Assembly: GCF_015550595.1 (NCBI RefSeq)
Contig: NZ_JADNBB010000029.1
Location: 1 to 64,000, forward strand
DNA from: Parabacteroides goldsteinii
GTDB lineage: Bacteria > Bacteroidota > Bacteroidia > Bacteroidales > Tannerellaceae
DNA: 64,000 bases
Reading direction: 5' to 3'
Part shown: one piece after another, positions 57,518-64,000 of the stretch
Layout of the letters: each line of letters begins with the position of its first letter
How positions within the stretch are numbered: the first letter of the stretch is position 1
Translations under genes and position numbers: made by a program
Notes under the pieces: generated by a model
Databases searched by the model: none
Told to the model about the DNA's origin: nothing
The model's input: the letters and a program-made list of their open reading frames with translations, nothing else

Positions 57518-58370
57518 TTCTCAATAATCTCAAATCCAATTGAACATAATCAATTCCAGATATATTAGCAGATATTCGAGCAAAAGAACTATCACCTGCA
57601 TAAATTTTCTTTGTTCGTGATAATATATTCATCTCAACAAAGGCATCAATAATTCCTTCTTCAGTATTTCGATTGGTTTCTTTCATAAATGCCACTACCT
57701 TATCACCATACAAATCCTTCAAGTATTTTTTTTCTTCCATGGAATCCGATGCTAAAAAGAAAGAGATACCTTCATCCATTTCTATTTCATTATTTATTGC
57801 ATTTACAAATAAGTTTGTCGGACTATATTTCTGAGTATTCCAATTATCTGTTCGCCTAATATGAATACCCACCATACTAGAAATATCAGAGAACTTAAGT
57901 GCTTGAATCTTTCTTTCTATTATATCAGAAGGTTTTATCCACTTATACATTCCATCATTCCGCCAATACACTCCACAAGAAACCATGTAAACATTAGAAT
58001 AACAATCTAATTGTTCATCAAAAGGAGGATATTCACAACTCACATGAAAATCACCATGATAGTAATATATAGCCTTATCATAATAGAATTTCTCAAAAAC
58101 AGAAGGTATCCACAAATTTTTTCTTCGAGGATTATCTCTTAATAAAAAATCACTCCCTTTTGCATTACAAATCTCCACAAAATCTAACATTGGATCCAAA
58201 TAGAATAATTTTTCATAGCTACAATTAAGGCCACAATCCTTAAACCATAATATTTTCAAATTCCATTTCTTTTCTATACAAAAAGCTATTGCAGAACTTA
58301 TTGCTTCTATTCTATTTCCTAACCCACCAACGGGAACTAATGTTATTTGTTTTTCTCTCATAAAAGACAT
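57510..58370 (-). CDS. Probable fucosyltransferase-like protein
   Basis: A 286-residue protein beginning MSFMREKQITLVPVGGLGNRIEAISSAIAF. The early GGLGNR motif and the later VGIHIRRTDNW are the two signatures of GT11/GT23-type (NodZ-like) fucosyltransferases, which use GDP-fucose. The distance between them, about 170 residues, is near normal. The ATG at 58370 shares a base with the preceding stop (TGATG). The assignment rests on these motifs only. Confidence 0.65.
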   Translation of the reverse strand: MSFMREKQITLVPVGGLGNRIEAISSAIAFCIEKKWNLKILWFKDCGLNCSYEKLFYLDPMLDFVEICNAKGSDFLLRDNPRRKNLWIPSVFEKFYYDKAIYYYHGDFHVSCEYPPFDEQLDCYSNVYMVSCGVYWRNDGMYKWIKPSDIIERKIQALKFSDISSMVGIHIRRTDNWNTQKYSPTNLFVNAINNEIEMDEGISFFLASDSMEEKKYLKDLYGDKVVAFMKETNRNTEEGIIDAFVEMNILSRTKKIYAGDSSFARISANISGIDYVQLDLRLLRNE

Positions 58371-59131
58371 CAAACATTTAAATATATTTTGAATTTTCGA
58401 GCCATCCTTAAGAACTTATTTTTAGGAAAGTTCTGATGAATATAACTTACTTGTTTATGAGTTATTCTTTTTAATTCATGGTTTCTCATATAGCTATCCA
58501 CCCTCTTCTCAAACAATTCGCCACCATAAATCGGATATCTAGAAGATGCTATATTATATTCATTATAAATAGGTTTTCTAAATACTTCACTTTTTACCAA
58601 ATAACACTGATCTGAGAAACCATATCCTATATAAAACTCTTCTATTTCATCTATAGATTCATCATATGCATCTTGATGCCTATAATTCCATAAAGGATTA
58701 GCTACGACAAAATCAGAATGCGTATTCATTAATCGTATTGCTTGTTCTATCCAATTAATAGTAGTATTCTTCCCCATTATAGCATCACTAGAAAAATGAA
58801 GATGATAAGTTGTTTTACTTAAATAGAGTCCAACTAATTCAGAAATTGAATAATAATATCCTTTTCCAAAAGAGTTTTTATCAATCTGAAAAAAAACAAG
58901 TGAATCTTTTGCATAATCCTCTGCTATATAATAAGCATCAATTATACCTGCTTTTACCTTCTCATCTGCATATTTACAAACCAATGAGATATCACTCACA
59001 TTATTTATTATTAACTGTTTATACGTAAAAGAGCAAGGGAGCCTTTGTAACATTTCATCCAAATAGTTTGTCTTTAAAACAAACTCCCAATCATTCTCAT
59101 AACATTTTGTTTCAAATGTAACAGTTTCCAT
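58370..59131 (-). CDS. Probable glycosyltransferase
   Basis: A 253-residue protein without a family I can name. It contains YHLHFSSDAIMGKN, where the SSDA could stand for the metal-binding motif of a GT-A fold, and VVANPLWNYRHQDAYDES, FYIGYGFSDQCYLVKSEVFRKP similar to acceptor loops. Context among transferases supports the role. It is AT-rich, and 30 bases separate it from the flippase gene. Confidence 0.5.
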   Translation of the reverse strand: METVTFETKCYENDWEFVLKTNYLDEMLQRLPCSFTYKQLIINNVSDISLVCKYADEKVKAGIIDAYYIAEDYAKDSLVFFQIDKNSFGKGYYYSISELVGLYLSKTTYHLHFSSDAIMGKNTTINWIEQAIRLMNTHSDFVVANPLWNYRHQDAYDESIDEIEEFYIGYGFSDQCYLVKSEVFRKPIYNEYNIASSRYPIYGGELFEKRVDSYMRNHELKRITHKQVSYIHQNFPKNKFLRMARKFKIYLNV

Positions 59132-59162
59132 TATTCTATAATTTGGTATTTTATTTGAAAAG

Positions 59163-60599
59163 TTATTTACGCAACAAATAGTTTACACTTTCTCTAAATA
59201 TAACAGATTTCATAGACCACATAATAAAAATATATAAAAACACAGATATAAGAATTTTCAAAATAAAATTCACATATATATTCTCCAACTTATATGTAGC
59301 TAAAAAACTTCCACCCAATACAGCAAATGTAATAATTAAATAAGGAACGATGTCTTTAATTACATCACAAAATTTAATACCAATTAATCGATTCGCAAAG
59401 TAATGCCAAGACAGCAACCAACCCATATAAGCTACCACATAAGCAACAACCATCCATAATATACCATAAGGTAACATTACAACTAACAATAGTAACTGCA
59501 AAATACCAAAAATGATATTTGCATATAAGAAAATCTTTGAATTTCCTCTACTAATAACAATGTTTTTATACAATTCGCAGATTGGAGAAAATGCTCCCCA
59601 AACACACAAAATCTGTAATATAGGGACAGAAGCTAACCATTTATCTGTAACAGTAATAAGAATTAATTCTTTAGCAACCAAGGCCATACCGAACATTAAC
59701 GGAAAAGAAATAAAGGCCGTAAAACGAATCATTTTTCTCAGTACTTGTACCTGTCGTTCCTTTTCTGATGTAACCTGTGCAAATACAGGTTGAGCCACAC
59801 TGGTTATCATTCCAGAAATCAACCCTCCTCCCATATTCATCCATTTATAACCTTGGGAATAATAACCAACTTGCTGCACTGTATAAAACTTACCTAACAA
59901 AAGCGAAAAGACATTTGTAGAAACTTGTCCAAACAAATGGGTCAATAATAATTTAGAACTAAATGGAAACATTTCTTTTAATGGCTTAATTGTAAAAGAT
60001 AATGTGGGACGCCATGGGGAATAATACCAACGAAAAAATGTCCCAATACCCATATATAGTGCATTCTGGACAGCAATTCCCCAATACGCTAAACCTTTTA
60101 AGGCCATTATTAATGCAACAGTATTAGATAATAACAATGCAAAAATATCAATTTTCGCACGTTCCTTAACCATTAAATTTTTAAACAAATAAGCAGCCTG
60201 AGCAGTTCCAAAACATCCAAACAAAAAGCTTAAAAAAACAATTCGAGAAACCCATAATAATTTGGGCTGTTCAAAAAAAAGAGCAATTAGTGGTGCGAAA
60301 AAAAATAAAATAATATATAAAACAATGCCTGTAACTATATTAAACCAAAAGACAGAATTATAATCATCATGTCTAATATTCAATTTATTAGTCAATGCTG
60401 CAGAAAAACCACTTTCTTGTAAGCTTCCTGCAATACCTGTAAAAATAGCCAATAATCCAACCAAACCATAATCTTCTGCATCCAAAATTCGAGACAGAAA
60501 TATTCCAAATAATAATGATAGAATCTGTTGTAATCCATTACTGATACCACCCCAAAAGAGTCCTTTAGCCGTTTTATCTTTTAATGTTTCTTCTTGCAT
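59163..60599 (-). CDS. Wzx-type lipid-linked oligosaccharide flippase
   Basis: A 478-residue membrane protein of the MATE/MOP superfamily with 12-14 predicted helices. The N-terminus TAKGLFWGGISNGLQQILSLLFGIFLSRIL and YGLVGLLAIFTGIAGSLQESGFSAALTNK match polysaccharide_synt_3/WzxC-type transporters. It would move undecaprenyl-linked glycan to the periplasmic side. It is the second gene of the operon and the only flippase in the window. Confidence 0.93.
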   Translation of the reverse strand: MQEETLKDKTAKGLFWGGISNGLQQILSLLFGIFLSRILDAEDYGLVGLLAIFTGIAGSLQESGFSAALTNKLNIRHDDYNSVFWFNIVTGIVLYIILFFFAPLIALFFEQPKLLWVSRIVFLSFLFGCFGTAQAAYLFKNLMVKERAKIDIFALLLSNTVALIMALKGLAYWGIAVQNALYMGIGTFFRWYYSPWRPTLSFTIKPLKEMFPFSSKLLLTHLFGQVSTNVFSLLLGKFYTVQQVGYYSQGYKWMNMGGGLISGMITSVAQPVFAQVTSEKERQVQVLRKMIRFTAFISFPLMFGMALVAKELILITVTDKWLASVPILQILCVWGAFSPICELYKNIVISRGNSKIFLYANIIFGILQLLLLVVMLPYGILWMVVAYVVAYMGWLLSWHYFANRLIGIKFCDVIKDIVPYLIITFAVLGGSFLATYKLENIYVNFILKILISVFLYIFIMWSMKSVIFRESVNYLLRK

Positions 60600-60665
60600 T
60601 ATACTAATTTCATCTCTATCTCAAATTGATATTATAACATCACACAATAATTGCTATTCAAATTT

Positions 60666-61565
60666 TCATGAAAACAAATGAAATCGTAATATCGCAGATC
60701 TAAATTCTTTTTCAAATATAATGTATCCTGGTTGAATTTCAGTAACACAATTAAACTTTTTCAGAAGTTCTTGTATAACATCCTTGTCATCATGCAGATG
60801 ATAAATACAAACCGATCCTGAAATATTCTTTGCCTTTCCTAAAAGATTCTTTGCACCTTTCAATGCGTTTCGCTCATAGCCTTCTATATCCATCTTCAAG
60901 AAAAGGTTATCAGTTTGCTTATCAGAGAAATAGGAGTCCAACGTTACATTATTTTCATCATTCAAATCACTTACATACTTTCGAACGATTGTTACTTTTT
61001 CTTTCCAAGGAGCAAACGTAGCCTTCAAAGCCTCTAACCATCTCTCATCACATTCAAAAAGATATGTATGATTAACATATTCAATTGTATCAAGAGCAAA
61101 AATAGCCTCTGCTGCACCGATATCCAATAAAACTTTATCTATCAAGTCACTATATGAAACAACATAACGATGAGCAGAACGTTCATCTTGTTCGATCAAA
61201 AGCCCTTTATACATCCCAGGAATATCATTAATCATATCACGCCCAAAATATAATCTTTTACCATGATGTATAACAAATGGAAGAGAGTTTTCCATATCAA
61301 TATGAACATCAATAAGCAGTTGATCATATTCTCCTTTCCATAAATATGGATATGGAGTAAGGCAGTTTTCTGCCTTACTCCAGGCTTTATAAGCCTGCTC
61401 CTTTTCCGTTTTCGGAGTAACTATATTATAATAAATCCTGTTCCATTTATGTTTTATCCAAAACTTAGAATTACGAATCATGAATAAAAAATCACCTAGA
61501 AATACTCTGTAAATAAAAGCCCGTATATTACTAGGTATAACTTTTCTATATAATGCAGCTAACAT
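60666..61565 (-). CDS. FkbM family methyltransferase
   Basis: A 299-residue SAM-dependent O-methyltransferase. The SAM-binding segment is DKVLLDIGAAEAIFALDTIEYVNHTYLFECDERW, followed by LKATFAPWKEKVTIVRKYVSD and LFLKMDIEGYERNALKGAKNLL, the FkbM signature. The N-terminal ~120 residues are an extension of unknown role. First gene of the long minus-strand operon, 66 bases upstream of the flippase; methylation of a glycan residue is the likely job. No clear promoter is visible. Confidence 0.9.
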   Translation of the reverse strand: MLAALYRKVIPSNIRAFIYRVFLGDFLFMIRNSKFWIKHKWNRIYYNIVTPKTEKEQAYKAWSKAENCLTPYPYLWKGEYDQLLIDVHIDMENSLPFVIHHGKRLYFGRDMINDIPGMYKGLLIEQDERSAHRYVVSYSDLIDKVLLDIGAAEAIFALDTIEYVNHTYLFECDERWLEALKATFAPWKEKVTIVRKYVSDLNDENNVTLDSYFSDKQTDNLFLKMDIEGYERNALKGAKNLLGKAKNISGSVCIYHLHDDKDVIQELLKKFNCVTEIQPGYIIFEKEFRSAILRFHLFS

Positions 61566-61603
61566 CTTTTTCTTTTTTATACATAATACATTTTACAAAA
61601 TAA

Positions 61604-61853
61604 CTATCACCCTATCACTCCTCAGCTTATATTAATTGAAATTCAAAAACTACAGAGTGGATAGTATGCATGATAGATGCAAATTATCCTATCATACTAT
61701 CACAAAAATAGCTATCTATTTACAGATAGTATATTACTTATTTTCAAAGATATAGCTATAAAAATTCATTGAGACCCTGGTCTCGACCACCTCCACACCC
61801 GGGTCTTGGCATCATTTAGACCGGGGTGTAAAAACCCTGAAAATGGGGGTCTC
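61604..61853. repeat. Intergenic repeat, copy B
   Basis: This is the partner of the repeat at 11119-11369: CTATCACCCTATCA (61604), CTATCATACTATCA (61689), GTATATTACTTATTTTCAA (61729), GACCC (61773), CCGGGTCTT (61799) and ACCGGGGTG (61820). Between 61689 and 61853 every landmark keeps the same spacing as copy A (offset 50484). GAGACC-CT-GGTCTC and CACCCGGGT/ACCGGGGTG can fold. It lies upstream of the FkbM gene in the 676-base gap. Confidence 0.7.
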
Positions 61854-61891
61854 AAACAATTTTTCTCCTTGTTTTATCTAAAAAAGATAAC

Positions 61892-62000
61892 TGGTTTGAT
61901 ATAAAAAGTACTGTACTTAATACAAAATGAATAAAAGTAATAGGTGAGTGATAGATAAATACATTAACTATCACAGCAAAACCACTTGTAAATCAAACCA
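61892..62000. other. Nested inverted repeats
   Basis: TGGTTTGAT (61892-61900) and ATCAAACCA (61992-62000) are perfect outer arms. Inside, GTGATAG (61948-61954) and CTATCAC (61968-61974) form a 7-bp stem with a 13-nt loop, and AAGTACTGTACTT near 61907 is palindromic. It could be a protein-binding site or a folded transcript; no promoter or open frame is seen. Confidence 0.4.
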
Positions 62001-62191
62001 TATAGCACAAAAATGATAGAGTGAAGTTGTTTTTCAAAAACTTCCAAGGCCCTATTCCGATTTTCTTTTCACTGTATGCTTAAACTTTAAAACAGCTATC
62101 AAGTCACCTGTACGCTACATTTATGTTTTCTGAATACTCTTGACTTTGTGAAATATAAAATTTTAGTACAACAGCACTGATATCCAAAACC

Positions 62192-62246
62192 TTGCGTTTA
62201 AATTGCGTTTAAATTGCGTTTAAATTGCGTTTAAATTGCGTTTAAA
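62192..62246. repeat. Five perfect copies of an 11-bp tandem repeat
   Basis: The unit TTGCGTTTAAA is repeated five times without mismatch. The last copy supplies the stop codon (TAA on the minus strand) of the AlbA_2-domain gene. The 11-bp period is one helical turn, and the GTTTAAA core is the same as in the motifs at 451-524. It may vary in copy number by slippage. Confidence 0.95.
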
Positions 62247-63906
62247 CTATACGCCAGTTCGAATGGATACCTCTTGACTCATTTTCGATTTTTCCTGATT
62301 TTCTTAACTTCGTCAACAAATTCTGAATCTTTGAATGCTTTTGCTTGATGGTCAAAATATCCGGAAGCTTTTTAATCAACAGTTTTGTTATCTCTTGTTT
62401 CGTTAAAACCTTATGTTCTGACAATGCCTTTATAATCAGATCACAATAGTAACTATCATCAAAGCCTTTATTATTAGAATACTCTATTTTCTGATCAATC
62501 TTTTGAGCAACCGACCTCGCCAAATAGATATTGGGCTTTCGTCCCTCTATCAGTTTCTTTTTCCTCAGATAGTTTAACTCTTCATCAGAAATAAATTTAT
62601 TTAGTTGAACTCTGTTTAGTATTTCTATTTCAGACAGAGATAAAGATGTATTCTGAGCGAGAATACTCGCATATCCAATATTCAATATCTTACCAATGAT
62701 AGAAACTTGTACCTTATTATCGTCAAAATTATAATCGGGAAGAGGGAACAACCTCTGTCTTTGATAAAAGAACATTTTCCGAATACCACTACCAATTGTA
62801 TCAACCATTTTCAGATTAACCATTGCTTGCGCAAGAAACTGATTTCTATAGACCTCTTCCGGAGCATCATTGATCAATACATTCTGAATACTTCGCGGAA
62901 TAAAACATCCTTTATTGGCAAATACAAGCTTATCATCATATTCCACCACAGTGATCTGTCCTCCTAAAGAATAATCCTGATGAGCAATTGCATTATTTAA
63001 CGCCTCTCTTATTATATATGGTTCATAGGTATCAATCTCTTCCGGAAATAACGTCTGAAATTCCGGATTTATATAACGATATTTCAAATTACGAATTTTA
63101 CGGTATATCTCTTCTACAGAGATAATCATAGGACAACCTTTAATCAGATAATCTTTTTCAATACCTTGATGATCTTTTAATATCCAACGGATCTTTGCTG
63201 TCGCAGGAGATATCAGATACTCACTTTCTTCCTTACCTAATAAAAGAATAGCTGTATTTGTTATACGTCCTTTTATCGTTATTTTCGCTTTATTCAGGAA
63301 TGAAACGTTATCCCACGTTAAGATTTCTTCCTCTTTATCCCGATTCTTTGATATATATAGTGAACGGGCAAGCTGAATCGCTGTCGCATCCAAATCTTCA
63401 ATTGTAGCATCTTCAATGATTTGAGCACTCCAGTCTATTCTTTTAACCTGATTACGGATCGACTCAATCTCTGAAATATTCAATGCTACTAAAGACTCTC
63501 CATCCCGACCATAGTAATGTCCTTTATATGAAATAGGAATACCTTGAGGTGCAGGCGGAATCTGAAATAAAAGGACTCTCTTTCCTTCATAAATAAGTTC
63601 GAAGATATCATTAAAGGTTATGCCTTCATTAATACCTTCTGCTATTTCTCTTTTTATATGACATAACGACTGGGGAGTCGATTTATAATTCGTCCCTACT
63701 ATCGCATGATCTTTATCATTTATTCCAAAAACCAACCATGCATTATCTCGCCTTTTCAAATTCGCTTCATTACTTAATGCCGAAAAATAAGCACCAAGTT
63801 TCAGAGTATCAAATCCATTACCTGCACGTTTAAACTCAACAACTTCATTCTCTGTTGGCAAGTTCAAAAGACTTTCAAGAAGGATAGTCAACTGTTCAAA
63901 CGTCAT
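62242..63906 (-). CDS. AlbA_2 (Schlafen-type) DNA-binding and RecG-like C-terminal domain protein
   Basis: A 554-residue protein of the putative transcriptional regulator/ATP-binding group. The N-terminal AlbA_2 domain is at about 10-135 (ENEVVEFKRAGNG, RRDNAWLVFGINDK, YYGRDGESLVAL). The middle part has YEPYIIREALNNAIAHQDYSLGGQITVVEYDDKLVFANKG, a HATPase-like segment (NAIAHQDY). A winged-helix tail (LTKQEITKLLIKKLP) follows. Relatives are often near mobile or defence loci, but the function is not established. The stop lies in the tandem repeat. Confidence 0.85.
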   Translation of the reverse strand: MTFEQLTILLESLLNLPTENEVVEFKRAGNGFDTLKLGAYFSALSNEANLKRRDNAWLVFGINDKDHAIVGTNYKSTPQSLCHIKREIAEGINEGITFNDIFELIYEGKRVLLFQIPPAPQGIPISYKGHYYGRDGESLVALNISEIESIRNQVKRIDWSAQIIEDATIEDLDATAIQLARSLYISKNRDKEEEILTWDNVSFLNKAKITIKGRITNTAILLLGKEESEYLISPATAKIRWILKDHQGIEKDYLIKGCPMIISVEEIYRKIRNLKYRYINPEFQTLFPEEIDTYEPYIIREALNNAIAHQDYSLGGQITVVEYDDKLVFANKGCFIPRSIQNVLINDAPEEVYRNQFLAQAMVNLKMVDTIGSGIRKMFFYQRQRLFPLPDYNFDDNKVQVSIIGKILNIGYASILAQNTSLSLSEIEILNRVQLNKFISDEELNYLRKKKLIEGRKPNIYLARSVAQKIDQKIEYSNNKGFDDSYYCDLIIKALSEHKVLTKQEITKLLIKKLPDILTIKQKHSKIQNLLTKLRKSGKIENESRGIHSNWRIV

Positions 63907-63947
63907 ATAACAGAGCGATTAATAATTGACAGATTTACTTCTAAGAC

Positions 63948-64000
63948 TTATCTTCCTATGCAATGATAAACAAATCCATTCCCCTCCATCTCCTTAATAT
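63948..64000 (-). CDS. Possible C-terminal end of a CDS running off the window
   Basis: On the minus strand a frame is open from the window edge to a TAA at 63948-63950, giving KEMEGNGFVYHCIGR at its end. Only 17 codons are visible, so this may be chance. It would lie 42 bases upstream of the AlbA_2 gene in the same direction. Confidence 0.25.
   Translation of the reverse strand, partial: IKEMEGNGFVYHCIGR

Noticed and set aside
61566-61640. Consensus promoter for the glycan operon
   Set aside because: Only a seven-of-eight match (CAAAATAA near 61596) without a correctly spaced -33 element was found.
62192-62246. Tandem repeat that might be taken for a CRISPR array
   Set aside because: Units are 11 bp and directly adjoining without spacers, and no cas genes are present.

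Overview
The window reads as a chromosomal segment of a gut-type Bacteroidales, most likely a Parabacteroides-like species. That genus-level call is inference, from general resemblance of the proteins and gene order. The clues are Bacteroidetes-type promoters (TTTG about 20 nt upstream of TAnnTTTG), a complex I operon without nuoEFG, lipoproteins with Asp/Glu-rich sequence after the lipobox cysteine, a type IX secretion sorting domain, periplasmic-TPR histidine kinases, and the GDP-heptose pathway next to a flippase and glycosyltransferase block. I see no rRNA, CRISPR array, prophage or intact insertion sequence.

Layout. Positions 1-1317 hold the end of an enzyme gene and an AT-rich spacer with phased GTTTAAA motifs and a possible small RNA. 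Positions 1318-13213 are housekeeping: a CAT-anticodon tRNA, prfB with its programmed +1 frameshift, an acyl-CoA ligase, a padR-pspC pair, greA with a HIT gene, a thioredoxin-fold lipoprotein without redox cysteines, pnp and an iron-sulfur fumarase. Positions 13376-18198 carry a secreted serine protease with a T9SS sorting domain, an abundant-looking TPR lipoprotein and a small exported protein. Positions 18323-28127 are the eleven-gene nuo operon A-B-C-D-H-I-J-K-L-M-N. Positions 28918-35143 hold three tandem paralogous sensor kinases without a response regulator. Positions 35283-43798 carry typA, rpsO, a cupin-type XRE regulator with an AMP-forming ligase, a metzincin/beta-propeller lipoprotein and ahcY.

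Surface glycan block. Positions 43921-46755 encode the whole route from sedoheptulose 7-phosphate to GDP-D-glycero-alpha-D-manno-heptose (hddA, gmhA, hddC, gmhB). Facing it, 46737-61565 is a long, tightly overlapping minus-strand operon: FkbM methyltransferase, Wzx-type flippase, many glycosyltransferases, an FdtA-like ketoisomerase with a DegT aminotransferase (a 3-amino-3,6-dideoxyhexose branch) and a YfhO-type membrane protein. No polymerase, chain-length regulator, initiating sugar-phosphate transferase, export channel or UpxY-type antiterminator is recognisable, so a short glycan (protein O-glycan or lipo-oligosaccharide) fits better than a capsule. The last gene is an AlbA_2-domain protein flanked by an 11-bp tandem repeat.

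The most unusual signals are non-coding: a diverged but gapless ~250-bp intergenic repeat present at 11.1 kb and 61.6 kb, a candidate intrinsic terminator inside the greA leader, a perfect 9-bp inverted repeat spanning the padR promoter, and two candidate small RNAs. All of these come from reading the sequence by eye and have not been tested by folding or database search.
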